A stretch of DNA of 64,000 bases, taken from Glandiceps talaboti. Lineage: Eukaryota; Hemichordata; Enteropneusta; Spengelidae. The notes beneath the pieces are model-generated. The model had not been told where the DNA came from and did no database searches. It was given only the letters and a program-made list of their open reading frames with translations. The DNA lies in NCBI RefSeq assembly GCF_964340395.1, contig NC_135551.1:23531003-23595002 (forward strand). Reading direction: 5' to 3'. Positions 14,210 to 27,217 of the stretch are shown here, in pieces (within the stretch, counting starts at the first letter, position 1; the number at the start of each line of letters is the position of its first letter). Made by a program: the position numbers and the translations under genes.

Positions 14210-15063
14210 TCATGGTAATGATACACTACGCGTTAGTTCTTCCTCATGATCTACCTGTGCTTCAACGGGTTCGAATTCACGGGAAGCTGGTTTCCTCTGT
14301 ATACTTTCGTCTTCGTCGAAAACAAAATGATACACACCTTTTAGTCTAATTTTTGCAAGATTGATACAAGTTGAAGTCAATATTAGCCCAGTGAATACAA
14401 ATGTTGTGTACAAAATTTGTTTTGATAACCCATATCGTTTGTCGTAAGAGGGCGAAATATCACCGAATCCAACCGTGGTGTAAGTTATAGTGCAAAAATA
14501 GACCGAGTCGATGTAAGTCCACCCTTCAATCTTCCAAAATAGTACAGCACTGGCACAGATGTAAAATATAACGATTAGAAATATTACATATATAGGCACT
14601 CGAAGTTCATCATCTTCAATGCATCTATCCAAATCAACAACACGAGTTTCCAGATTAAAAGTCTTCTGGTTGCCGCCCTCTACTTCGGGAGTGTGCGATT
14701 CGTTGTCGCTCGTGATCTGTAGTTGACGTTCAGCTACTTCAGCTGCTTCCGAAAGGTCCCGAGTATCTCCCACAAGTTCGCTCTTTTCCGGAAGGCTCCC
14801 ATGACCTTTTGCACCGTATTTATGTATTTCATCATCATTGACATTTTCTCGTATGTCTGTAACTATTATCAATTCAGCTGACAATTTTGTACTCCGTCTT
14901 TTCCTTCGTTTAATTATTATCGTCTTGTAAATATTCCGAAGACATTGCGCAATGACAGTACTAGCTTTAGCTAAAAACACAAGAAATATTGGAATTCCAA
15001 ATATTGCATATATTGAACACAGTATCTTGCCGAGCGTGGTGGCTGGTACAACCGTCCCGTACC
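14210..15063 (-). CDS. K2P potassium channel gene B, exon 2
   Basis: This is the second coding exon of a minus-strand K2P channel. It starts after a CACTACAG acceptor and completes the split filter glycine (G|GG TAC GGG), giving GYGTVVPAT. In the 420-residue protein, M2 ends at residue 183, a cytoplasmic loop of about 108 residues follows (184-291) with a basic KRRKRR cluster and then acidic sequence, M3 starts near 292, and the pore-2 filter GFG is at 335-337. After M4 the tail is about 60 residues and ends in RSVSLP, matching the 14-3-3 mode I pattern RSxSxP. M2 (FLVFLAKASTV) differs from the FLYLxKLG shared by A, C and D, so B is the most divergent member. Exon lengths 409 + 854 = 1263 nt, a whole number of codons. 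Confidence 0.95.
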
Positions 15064-16058
15064 CTGTAGTGCATATAAAGGGAAAAAAAAACTAATTAAA
15101 TTCCAATTATAGTAACATAATAACCTGTCACGTCAGTAAACACTTCACCAAAATGCGAAAACAGGTCGTTCATCATGTTTTCCAAAATTGGCAGATTAGT
15201 TCTATAAAAACGCACCCGCTTCCGAATGAGGAGTTTTCGCGTTCACTTATTGTACATATAATACGTTCTGATGTAGTAGTCATGGTAACTATCGTACTAA
15301 CAGGAGTAAAAAAAGGTGTAATTAAAAAAGTGAAAGCAGTTTTAAATCCTATAACTGTGTGGTCTTGACATCTCCGATAAACATAAGGTACAGTTTAGCT
15401 GTAACGTTGTACCACATCGTTTACAATACACATGCACATAAGTAACAATACACCTCTCGTCAGGTTTCGACAAGCAAGGGTATTGTGAGTTTCATGGGAG
15501 AAGCTATGACATTTGAAGACAAGATGACTCTTTTAATACCGACATCGATGTATCATGACGGAATAACGCACCTGCTGCCTCTCTTAACGAATTGTATTTT
15601 TCCTTCACCGTCGAAGGAGCAGAGAGATATGATGAGCAGTATATATCGAGTGATAAAAATTGCATCTAGCAATATCTTCTGATGATAATTTATATTATTC
15701 CTTGCATGTCTCTCTCGGGAATTTTGCGCAGCGATCGGATAGTGTGTGTGAAGGAATGCACAGCTGTACATACATACATACATACATACATACATACATA
15801 CATACATACATACATGCATGCATGCATGCATGCAGCATGCAGCATGCATACATACATACATACATACATACATACATACATACATACATACATACATGCA
15901 TACATACATACATACATGCATGCATGCAGCATGTATACATACATACATACATACATACATACATACATACATACATACATACATACATACATACATACAT
16001 ACATACATGCATGCAGCATGTATACATACATACATACATACATACATACATACATACA

Positions 16059-16089
<31 letters not shown>

Positions 16090-16136
16090 CCTCATGTATG
16101 TTCCAGTATACATACCTATGGTATAATGTTACATAC
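15064..16136 (-). other. Intron of K2P gene B
   Basis: A 1073-bp phase-1 intron, with donor GTATGT at 16136 and acceptor CACTACAG ending at 15064 on the minus strand. It interrupts the first Gly codon of pore-1 GYG, the same position as in A, C and D. About 320 bp is (ATGT)n on the transcribed strand, starting roughly 50 nt from the donor. It is far shorter than the introns of C (13.8 kb) and D (6.1 kb). Confidence 0.92.
15767..16088. repeat. (ACAT)n with TGCATGCAGCATG interruptions
   Basis: ACAT arrays are broken by three related GCATGCAGCATG segments near 15812-15850, 15917-15933 and 16008-16022. The last two are about 91 bp apart and share the following GTATACAT, so the tract has a higher-order repeat produced by block duplication. 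It lies inside gene B's intron. Confidence 0.9.
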
Positions 16137-16545
16137 CTACGGTAGTAAGCACTGTCGTACAGAAAAATATAGAAGACCAAAAATCCCAGTTATATCCTAA
16201 TCGTACCTTCACGCTTTGCTCGTAAATTGTCTCTATATCCCGTCCAAGGGAATCCATCCGTTCATTCATAAATATCGTCCAGTTATCATCGGAGAGACGA
16301 CAACTGTTCCGAAGCTCCTCAATAAATGTTTCCTTTAACGCGACGAAGTCTTGCATATTCTTATTCCATTGTGGCTTCTCCACGACATGAAACATATAGC
16401 CACCGGCAAATACGTATACAGTGAGAAGTACATAAAACACTATGTACGGGCGGACTGTTCGCTTACAGAATTTCTCGCAGGATAAAGGTTGTCGTAATCC
16501 GTCAGCCGGGTCATTATCACCCGTGTCTGTTGGTGTTGAAACCAT
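16137..16545 (-). CDS. K2P potassium channel gene B, exon 1
   Basis: This exon encodes the N-terminus, M1, cap and pore-1 helix. The start ATG at 16545 gives a 32-residue cytoplasmic N-terminus with two Cys (LSCEKFC), then M1 (33-55), an extracellular cap of two helices, and a pore helix FWSSIFFCTTVLTTVG running into the donor GTATGT in the first filter glycine (residue 137). The cap has Cys82 at the junction between the two cap helices, the expected place of the intersubunit disulfide in K2P channels, and an N-glycosylation sequon NWT at 88-90. The start is the only ATG giving a normal-length N-terminus in this frame. Gene C starts 15.1 kb away on the other strand. Confidence 0.94.
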
Positions 16546-17164
16546 TGTCTATGTGTATATGAAACCAAGCTTCAGGCTAGGCCAACAGGACTATGGAATG
16601 TTATGAGAGAGACCGTCGAGCAGAACGTGACCCTCATACTGTATGACATGCCATCGGTACGATACAGAAATTTATGTTAATTGTGTGTAATAGCTAGGTC
16701 TCCGAAGGTAAGGGAATATTGATAATAAACTAATGTACATAATATTATTAATTGGGGCAAAGGAACCATGCCAATTATGTAAGTGTTTGTATGATCTCTT
16801 CAGTAGGAGTGTCCTTTCATGTCTTTATTCATGCACATATTCACTATGGTTACTTACTATGCACTATTTACGGGTACGTGTTTTCTTCTGTTAGTGTGAC
16901 GTTTGATTTCGTTTTTTATATATGAAAGGCTTTATGTATAAAAGGGTTCCTGATTGCTTTAAACATTGATACCATTGTAAAGAATGTCAGACAATATTAC
17001 TGTATTAGCAATGTACTACACAAATAAGAAATGTGATTGAAAAAAAAGTCAGATGCATTTATAGTCGGCTATTAGAGTGAAGTGCACTGTAAGGTGATGT
17101 AAGATAAGATATATCATGTGTTTGTCATACCTAATTTACATAACACAACAAACATAACTTTATC

Positions 17165-17387
17165 AATACACAACACAACGCAACGCAAGGCAACACAACG
17201 CAACGAGGTGCAACACAGCACAACACAACACAACACAACACAACATAGCACAGCACAGCACAGCACAGCACAGCACAACACAGCTCAACACAACACAACA
17301 CAACACAACACAGCACAGCATAACACAACACAATACAACACAACGCCACGCAACGCCACGCAACACAACACAACGCAATGCAAATGT
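17165..17387. repeat. (ACACA)/(CAACA)n pentanucleotide array
   Basis: About 220 bp of CAACA pentamers with AGCAC, CAACG and CCACG variants. Open frames on both strands are artefacts. Confidence 0.92.
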
Positions 17388-17510
17388 GCAAATTAATAAC
17401 TAATAAAAAAAGCGAATATAAGATTTGTAATTATGTAGAGAAAGGGACACAACAAAACAGTCTCGTCGTACCATGATTACATAGATAGCCAATAAATACT
17501 CACATTATTT

Positions 17511-17643
17511 TCTTTAAATAAATAAATAAACCAACGAACAAACAAACAAACAAACAAACAAACAAACAAACAAACAAAAAAACAAAAAAAATAACCAAAA
17601 AAAACAAACAAAAAATCAATCAATCAATCAATCAATCAATCAA
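17511..17643. repeat. (AAAT)n, (AAAC)n, A-rich and (AATC)n tract
   Basis: AAAT, AAAC and A-rich blocks end in a short AATC array. Confidence 0.9.
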
Positions 17644-18873
17644 CCTATAAATGTGAAAACGCTAAATTGATTAAAACACAGTGTCCTCAAAGATATATCA
17701 CTACTGCATAAACAATGGGTACAGACAACACACATTGAATGATAATACAGTGTTCACATTAGTGTGTACGGTACAGAACCTACAGATAGTTGTCATAAGG
17801 GAATTAACATGTTGATTTTCACAATGAAATGTTCTCTTATCAATACTCAAGGTGATAGTTACTCAATCCAGTATTGCAGGTACGAGTCCTGCTATGCAAT
17901 AGTGATCAATGTCTAGAGAGGGATATATTCCATACCTGGTTAAATACTTTGTATGCATAACCAGGTAGTCATTGTTCATGACACTGTCTGTCTGTCTCGG
18001 GCATTATATACTACCCTTCGTGACAGGAATAAGGGTTCTTTTACCGTCTGCAAATCAAACAGTTGACTTCAAAGTGATGCCCCTTCCGGAATTCCGTACA
18101 CCCCTCAGTATAATAATCTACGAAAACTTATGGAATGTAATATCATTCGAGACAAGCAACGAACTGTTATCTCGTTTTCTAATTATCATGTATAAAATTT
18201 CCAGCGAAATTTTGACATGCTGATAATTAGCCAGTGAGATAAGCCATCTGCGGCTAGTCTGTCTTATCTTATCAGGAAATAAAAAAAAGAATATTACATT
18301 CATGGCGGTGTATATTTGGTAATCAGTGATACAAATAATCTCAAGTGCGTTTTTGGTCAATGATATTTGAAGATACTCTCCACCAAAGCGTGCAGTATTA
18401 TAAATTATGCATTAGAAGAAATAAAATGAAACCCTAGCACTCGGGTTCAAACAAATAATGAAGTATTATTACCCTTGGAAAGTATTGTGTTCAAATTCAA
18501 AAGAATACGGTTGCTGTAAACTAAGACGAAAACAGTTGAATGCTTTTTGCCACTTTTTTTTCGATGAAAGGCCCCAAACACATGAAGTGTGAGTGGGAAA
18601 CGGATAATGGAACGACGGTCATTTACGTTGGAGGCTAATCAGGAAAATTGTTTCTTTCCTACTTCGGCTTTATTCATTGCCTCATTGATTTTGATGGATC
18701 TGGTGCTATTCGTTGTGACACGGAGTTCATTTTGGTCTCCATGGTAACTATACCTTAGTATGACAATGTTTTACATAATTAATCTCCAAACTATTATGAA
18801 TTCATTTATACGTATTAGACGTATATAAATATAATTTATTACCACTTACCTAGATTTAAAAAAAATCGTATAG

Positions 18874-18887
18874 ACACAGACACAGAC

Positions 18888-18922
<35 letters not shown>

Positions 18923-18936
18923 CAGACACAGACACA

Positions 18937-18980
<44 letters not shown>
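18874..18980. repeat. (CAGA)n plus (TA)n
   Basis: CAGACA/CAGA units are followed by about 20 TA dinucleotides. Confidence 0.93.
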
Positions 18981-18981
<1 letters not shown>

Positions 18982-19147
18982 TCGCAAGATATTGACCTTA
19001 TTAGTAAAAGTACATAAATCCGATGACCTAGGGTCAGGGATGTTTACGTTTTATGTAAATCATGTTTTTACGTTAAATGTTAGTAGGTCAATTAGTTTGT
19101 TCGTTATTAAATCAATTAGCATATTGGGCGACAAGTTGGTAAACAAA

Positions 19148-19303
<156 letters not shown>

Positions 19304-19464
19304 GTATACTGCAAACACTTAATTAAATTTAGCTCATTGTCGGTGCAACATAGTCGAAACAAGCGACAATAAACGAAGGAAATATTAATTTATAAGTAAA
19401 TAAGGAAATCGAGGCGTATGATGATATAAATTGCATTGTTTTGAAGGTTATAGCAATTGCTATC

Positions 19465-19620
19465 TTTTTTTCTTTTCTTTTATTTATTTATTTATTTATT
19501 TATTTATATATTTATTCATTTATTTAGTTATTTTATAAGTGTTTTATTTCGAGAGAGACATTTACAGCAACACAAGTGCAACAATATAATACATGGCAAT
19601 ATTTGGAACATTTAAAACAA
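19465..19620 (-). repeat. (TTTA)n with retroposon-like 3' flank
   Basis: A TTTA array leads into 'GTGTTTTATTTCGAG...ACAAGTGCAACAATATAAT'. The reverse complement reads as an ATATTGT...TTGC..TTGT...AATAAAACAC body followed by an AAAT tail, the layout of a retroposon 3' end on the minus strand. A similar flank follows the CAAT array at 43219. The retroposon reading is inference. Confidence 0.45.
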
Positions 19621-20539
19621 TTTGAGAAAAAAGGTACAGTTCAGAGGTAGGGAACAAAATTGACTTAAACTTCGAAATTGTCTCATTTTGCACTTGCAAT
19701 TGCTATCTTTATGCATACGTGCAAATTATGTCAAGGTCATTTTACAAATATTTGATCTCATTGTAATTAACAATGTAATTTTAAATAAGATTCGCCAATA
19801 GTTTTACACCACACAAAATACGAAATGTATTTCATTTGAAACCGGAGTTGACGAATTAATTCCAGTCACGTTATTTTGCATAATTATTACCTACTTTGCA
19901 TTGTTGAATCACAATCTCTAACGTTTTATTCATAAACACACTCATGCCCTATTCCATGCACGTAAACAATACGAATAAACACGAGCCTGAAATCTTCGTG
20001 TCTCTTGTATGGCTTGTGATGATGTAAGTGTGTACATTTAATTAGAAGATATGTCTGATTACAGTGAAATTAGACAATGCTAAGTAACTTGATTGTAACA
20101 GCGACACCGTAATTGACGTTAAAAGGCATAGAGTGTAATAAATTTTGTTACAAATGATTCTATTTAGATAAACGTTCTTACCCTACAGAGATGTGTCAAC
20201 TTCAATTTACAATGACGAATAGCGCCACACCGCCACTATTTGTTAAGGACACGTGTTCGAAGAATACAAAATAGCTAGGTATATGTATGTGTTGTCGATG
20301 CGCATATGTTAAAGGGGAAAATGTTAACAAAGTAATCCAATGAATGGAACTCCACAGAAAAGCTCTAATTGTATAAATTATACATTTCTAAGTGAAGTAG
20401 TAGGAGAGAATGTACACGGGCTCAAAATTGAAATTCAGAAACGCTGACATTTCGCATCTCATCCTTTCATCTAATTTATTTATAATACGGCTAGTTTCAA
20501 CTTACCGTTCATCGGCCATGTTTGATAAAAGCCCGCAGA

Positions 20540-20850
20540 ACCCAGGAAGAAACTGCATATTAAGTATTCTACACTAAGACATCAAGATTGCAGTTACGTT
20601 TATTGCAACATTTTGTCTATTGTGAAATAAACCATTTAAATGTACTGCAACCAGACGCAGACCTGTGGGCGCCAATGTTTTTACTTCTGTATTTGATGTC
20701 TGCATGACCTTAGTTCATTTCATTTTAGAAAGAAATTTCTCAAGAATCTGTATTCATTCAATCTTAAAGTCTAGCATGTGTTGTTTCTTATTGGATTCTG
20801 TGAAGTTGTAGCAAACAGAGCCTGGTGAACGGTAACTTTGAACAGGCTGC
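20540..20850. repeat. Foldback (MITE-like) repeat, copy 3
   Basis: It shares with copies 1, 2 and 4 the landmarks 'AAGAAACTGC', 'TTTTGTCTA', 'GAAATAAACCATTTAAATG', 'CTGCAACCAGACGCAG', 'GGGCGCCAATG', 'GATGTCTGCAT' and 'ATTCATTCAATCTT'. The inverted-repeat arms are more eroded here than in copy 2. Boundaries are approximate. Confidence 0.68.
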
Positions 20851-20971
20851 AAATCAGATATCAATTAATGAACAACAGTACTATAATTGGAACAGTGTCC
20901 AAAATCGAAGAATATCACTTAGGTGTATCTGTAAGTGTAGAAAGAGTGCTGTCTAAATAATTAGACAGCAG

Positions 20972-20988
20972 ACAACAACAACAACAGC

Positions 20989-21028
<40 letters not shown>

Positions 21029-21030
21029 GC
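20972..21030. repeat. (CAA)n microsatellite
   Basis: About 18 CAA/CAG trinucleotides. Confidence 0.93.
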
Positions 21031-22274
21031 GAAATCATGATGATAATAATAATCAGAAGCATGAAATAACCAATAGCAGGTATCATATAAAACTTTATCA
21101 TGGACACAATTTAAAATACTCTTGATTTCCTAACGGGTCATTGACACTATTTGAACTTTATATAATCATATTGTCATTGTGGCTAGTACGGTGACGACAT
21201 CATTCGCATGCCCTCAACCATTTGGAAAATCTCCCTGTCGAGTCATGTATGTTCGCTCATTTTTAAAACCATGGCGGAGATTCCGTGATCTGAATATTCT
21301 CAACAGTACTAACACAGTTAGCACTGCCGACGATTTCCTTTTAAGATTCACAATAAAGATATATATTTTGACCTCTGTATGTTGTCACTCTGACATTTTA
21401 TTACCGATGCTATTTATCAATTTATGTCTAAACGCTTTCTTCCTTTGAACACCGTTTTCGTATTTATCTGATATTCAAACACATTTGAGTCTTTTCACGT
21501 ACTTTTTACATGCATCTGTAATGGAATCGTGGGGACCAATTCAGTAAATTTGCTTTCTGCTGAAGCTAGCATGTAATTTAGAATAGATGTAATCTGAGTT
21601 TTGTGGCAGTTTACATATATATTCAACAAACACTTTTACCTTTTAACAAAGCAAATGCAACTGTTTGTTTTTTGCTTACTATATATGTAAAATGAAAATG
21701 TCATATATATATAGTGTTTTTTTCGCTGTGAATGTCAAATTGCGTCAGTATTTTCCGCTATTTTTGTTGTAAGTAAACTCACTTTTGGGCCGTCACCAAC
21801 AACGATGTAAGATATCAAATGGGTAACTCATACAAAGAGAAGACCATTCAGTAACTTACAGCGTCGTGGACGTGTCCGATGACACATTAATTTAGAGAAT
21901 GATTATTATATTTATGATCATACGTTTTGCATGTTTGATGAAGGTAATGAGAATACATTTCATTGAAAGTTTTGATCGGGAAATATACCTGATGGCACAT
22001 TAAAGTAATTTTCGTAAGCCTTTCATTAATTACCCGTTCATTTTTCTTTGCATATGAATGACCAAAATCTAAATGATCGAAATGTATGGTTTTCGATTCG
22101 ACGTTGTCATGACAAATTAACAGGAATGCAGTGTGTACGTTGAATGTATTATCACTGCATCACACATTTTGTCGTGTCTATAGAGAGGGTTTTATGTGTC
22201 ATGTGAGAGAATGAAAGAGTCAGTCAGTCAGCATGCTAACCAGCGTGCTAGAGAGCAAGACAGCCAGCCAACTA

Positions 22275-22440
22275 CACATACATACATACATACATACATA
22301 CATACATACATACATACATACATACATACATACATACAGACAGACAGACAGACAGACAGATAGACACAGACAGACAAACAGACGTACATACACACAGAGA
22401 GAAACATACAGACAAACAAACAAACAAACAAACAAACACA
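22275..22440. repeat. (ACAT)n, (CAGA)n and (AAAC)n compound tract
   Basis: An ACAT array grades into CAGA units and then AAAC units. Open frames across it are artefacts. Confidence 0.93.
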
Positions 22441-23706
22441 AAAAACACAAAGGATATGCAAACGAACAAAGACAATACAGAGATAAGAATAAAGATAAAC
22501 AGACCGATAAGTAAATAGAGAGAGGGAAAGAACCAGAAATGGGGAACAAATAAACACAGGCAGACTCACAAGCTAGTACCTCATTACATGTGTAAAGGGT
22601 GTTTTATTCCTAGTAACGGTATACTGACCTTTGTTTGACTAATGTACTTTGCATGTACTACTCCTTTTTGAAATAGAATAGGAAGAATGACCGAATCTGA
22701 ACTACAAGTACGTAAGCTGTTAAGTTTTCCCCATTATTTTTCACCTAAAATGGTAATTTTGTCATTTAGAAATGACTGTACACATACATACTACTGGGTT
22801 TGTCTGATCCTGCCCAGTTGACACTCCTAAGAACGATGTTAAGACTAGCGATAAAAATTACGCTGAAGGAAATATTGGTCATATGTGAGTAAATTAAGAA
22901 GTCGTATCCTTGTCACTAATTAATGTTTATGACTGTAACTACAACCATTGAAATAGGGGGTTCTGTTTACACAGTCGACTACATTGGAGTAAAACCACTG
23001 ATGCGACACTTGAGTTGGAGACATCGCAAATTGCATGTACAGCCGGTGACTGTAAACAAGCTGCTGTTTGTTTTCAATTCGCAAGGTCAGAAGCTAGCAG
23101 TTTGTAATCAGAGTGTTTTGCGAAGGTTGGGGACTTTTATTGCTTTCTTTGCGATGATAAACCACGGGCCATATGTATCTGACAAGTCGAAAATCCCTTA
23201 CGTGAGTGCAGAATATGTTAATTTACTATGGTTTGACCAGGGGTCAATGGAGTTAAGCGTACAGGTACATGAAGTCAATATGGAATGAGTCGAGTTAAAA
23301 ATTGAAATTAAGTATCTTACCTAATCACCATGGTAACAGGGAAAGCAGGATCAACGTACATACCCGAGCTTTAATTTTAACTGATGGCATTTTTCATGAT
23401 TAGAAAAGTAATGAGAAAGTCAGCAGTGATTGTGCACTGTTACTTAAAGGGTAGCGTCTAAGGAATGGCTATGTCAAGTCATTGACCAAGTGCATAGTTA
23501 TACTTTCTCAGGATTTGCCTTTTAGAGATCAATTTTATAACACGACAATCTAAGCAAGGTATACATTTAATACTCTGTTGGATGTGAAATATAGTCAGAT
23601 GTTTTGACTAAAACACGTGAATTCAAAAATGAACAGAAATTCGAGATCAGCTTTTTTTAATATCTAAAATTATCTAATTCTTTTGACAGAAATCGGCTAC
23701 AAAAAC

Positions 23707-24812
23707 AGACATGATATAGCTAGGGACATACACTATGTAGAGATTATATAGGGACATACACTGTGTAGACGTGATATAGGGACATACACTATGTAGACAT
23801 GACATAGGGATATACACTGTGTAGACATTATATAGGGATATATATACTATGTAGACATGATATAGGGATATACCCTGTGTAGACATGATATAGGGATATA
23901 TACTATGTAGACATGATATAGGGATATACACTGTGTAGACATGATATAGGGATATGTACTATGTAGACATGATATAGGGATATACACTGTGTAGACATGG
24001 CATAGGGATATACACTATGTAGACATGATATAGGATGTACACTATGTAGACATGATATAGGGATGTACACTATGTAGACATGATATAGGGATATATATTA
24101 TGTAGACATGATATAGGGATATACACTATGTAGACATGGCATAGGGATATACACTATGTAGACATGATTAAGGATGTACACTATGTAGACATGATATAAG
24201 GATGTACACTATGTAGACATGATATAAGGATGTACACTATGTAGACATGATATAGGGACATACACTGTGTAGGCATGGCATAGGGATATACACTATGTAG
24301 ACATGATATAAGGATGTACACTATGTAGACATGATATAAGGATGTACACTATGTAGACATGGTATAGGGATGTACACTATGTAGACATGATGTAGGGACA
24401 TACACTATGTAGACATGGTATAGGGACATACACTATGTATACATGGTATAGGGATGTACACTATGTAGACATGATATAGGGACATACACTGTGTAGATGT
24501 GATATAGGGACATACACTGTGCATTGTATAGACATGATATAGGAACATGTATTATATAGACATGATATAGGGAGCTATACTATGTAGACATGATATAGGG
24601 ATATATGCTATATAGACATTATATAGGAATATACACTATGTAGACATGATATAGGGATATACACTATATATACATGGCATACACTGTATAGGCATGATAT
24701 AGGGACATATACTGTATATTTACGTGATATATGGATATACAATGTAGAGACATGACATAGGGACATATACTGCATATACATGATATAGGGACATACACTG
24801 TCTATGTAGAAC
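23707..24812. repeat. 28-bp minisatellite, about 40 copies
   Basis: A tandem array of a unit written in two parts as GTAGACATGATATAGG + GATATACACTAT (28 bp). Units vary at a few positions: GATATAC/GACATAC/GATGTAC, CACTATG/CACTGTG and ATGATATA/ATGGCATA. Copies degenerate toward the right end (24500-24812). The region is about 1.1 kb, giving roughly 40 units by division. The unit length is not a multiple of three, so the minus-strand open frame at its left edge is not evidence of a gene. Confidence 0.93.
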
Positions 24813-25543
24813 GTGTATTAGGACTTGGACTGCCATATGCACAATATATCCAGGCATGATCTCAGACTATAAGTCCATGTAAAAGAGTTGATATAGGATC
24901 AAAGCTAAAAAGTCACTTCACGGATGTTTTATTAATAAACGAAAATAATGACACTGTTCAAATAAATGCTACTCGGGAGAACCGAACTATTATAGTAACT
25001 GTTGCATGAGTTAAGAGCAAAAAGTTGTTTTTTATGACATGTTCGTGCCAAATGTTAACTCAAAGTATGACGCCATTGCCTGTTGTTAGGTGTATTCAAC
25101 AACTATAGTGTAAAGGTTGACAATTGTAGTAACCAGAAATATAAAATAACAAACTGTCGGTATACGAGTTGCTTTGTTTTATTACAGTTTTTGTATTTGA
25201 ATATTCATATTTTTTTTCTTTTTTATATTGGCCAGGAGCTTGATTAAAACATATCAAATAAGTAAACTTTTGAGTAAACTTTATTTCTGAGCATAAATGT
25301 ACATATGAATAATTCAAGACCTTTGCCCCAAGGGCAGTCTGACGTCATAAAATCAAGTCAAAATTAACCTAATGGTTGGAAATTGCGATGTCAGAGTATG
25401 ACAAATACATAGTGATGCCAATCAGACGCAACGTGTTTGTTAACCTGTAACAAAAAAAACACACACTGACATGTGTTGCTGACAGACACATTCACTTCTA
25501 CTTCCACGTATTAACAATTGGCAATTTGTCGTCTTTGTGCCAG

Positions 25544-25790
25544 CTTTGGCAATAACCTTGGTCCTATGCTATATTGATTGCACATCTGTACATAACTTAA
25601 AATTTCACCTTGACTAATTAGCTTCCTTTGATTACATTACTAACTTCACAAAAATAAAGTCGAACGACTTTGGCAATAACCTTGGTCCTATATTGATTGC
25701 ACATATGTACATAACTTAAAATTTGACCTTGACTAATTAGCTTCTATTGATTACATTGCTAAGTTCACAAAAACAAAGTCGAACGACTTT
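25544..25790. repeat. 124-bp direct tandem duplication
   Basis: The block starting CTTTGGCAATAACCTTGGTC at 25544 is repeated from 25668 with a few substitutions and one short deletion (GCTATATTG against ATATTG). Both copies end in AAAGTCGAACGACTTT, itself a perfect 16-bp palindrome. Confidence 0.93.
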
Positions 25791-27217
25791 TTCAAAACAA
25801 GGTCAAACAATTTTGGGTATTGAAGATAAAATCAGCAGATGGTAGCTGTACATTATAAACTTCTTACTAAGTAAACACGACCTAAATTGATGATTTATAA
25901 CTGTTTGATAAACACGACAGTAATCATAAAATGACGTTCATTATCAACTCAGAACAGAACATTGACTCAAGGGTATAATCGCATTCAAAGAAAATACGCT
26001 CAAGTACACAACCTTTACTTTAATACAGGGGACACTTTGTGTTCAAGACACATGATAGAGGATTGGACACGTTGTAGCAAGAGCTATAGTCAATGGTCAG
26101 ATATCAATATTATTATAATATGTAAAAGTGTCAAAGTTTCTTTGTCAGAGATAAGAATTATCCAATAGATTCGATGTGTTTCACATTTTATATATAAAAC
26201 GAAAATTAATACACCTCTTTGGTTTCTGTATAAGGCAGGCAGGGGTTACTCTTTTCTTTTCCTTTCTTTTTTGGTGGTGGTAACTACAAACCTCCCCCAG
26301 CCGTAAATAATGACGGCTCCCTTAAGCAGGAGAATTGTCTCGATAATTGTCTGTAATGTGTATAAAAGTTTTAGCCAGCTTTACATGTTCAAGTAAAAGT
26401 GAAGTCCATAGATTTTTCTCTTCTACTTAGTCTGGTGGCGAATAGCATCAGCAGAGTGTATTTTTATTACTTAATCGATCAAAAAGGCATTAAAAGGGAA
26501 TTTATTTTCTCCCCGCGGCGTTATTTCCTCCTTCTTTGAAGGTGTGTGGCAGAACAAAGCAGACACATTTGGGGTAATTATGTTATTTATATTCGTGAGT
26601 AAAGTTATACTTCTTTCTTGATTGCGCTTTTATAGTAGAAGCCGATCACATAGTCGGACTATGTTTTAAAATCATAGTTAAATTTAAAATGATTATTTTT
26701 CAACGGAGTATCATACATATTAGAATTTTGGTCACGGATTTTGCACTACAAAGGCGGTTATGAGGACAAAAACATCCGCATAGTGAAATGTATCTTTTTT
26801 ATTGGTGAATCCATCAAATAGTCGTTTACATGACATTTACATCTTCTCTTCGTCTTTAAATTTGTCAATGTTAGGTGCATCGAGATAACAGCTTGCATGG
26901 CGAGGTTACACAGAGATTAAGGTAACACTTGGCGGATATTAAAGAATATAAACACCTGTGTAATGACACTATGAGATGTAAGGATAGTAATTAAACTTGG
27001 TAGAGGCAGAATAGGGTAATATAACTCATAGGAAATGAAACATTTTATGATTGACATATTGTCAATGACCTCATTGTTTGATAGGCAACACAAAACATGA
27101 AGCAAGTGGCGTCTCAATCTTTAAACACAAAATGCTAATCGGGTAAGCTTTCAAGCGATGACAATTTGAATGCACCGTAAAAGTAATACATTTTGTTGCT
27201 AACATATACTGTCTGTT

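Noticed and set aside
15553-16200. Several 100-186 codon frames on both strands (YIHT/MYVC repeats)
   Set aside because: They are translations of the (ACAT)n tract in gene B's intron.
21179-21448. 89-codon frame in the B-C spacer
   Set aside because: No domain similarity and no splice or poly(A) context; within chance expectation.
23707-24812. Regular repeats considered as a CRISPR array
   Set aside because: Units are directly contiguous with no unique spacers, in a spliced eukaryotic locus; this is a minisatellite.
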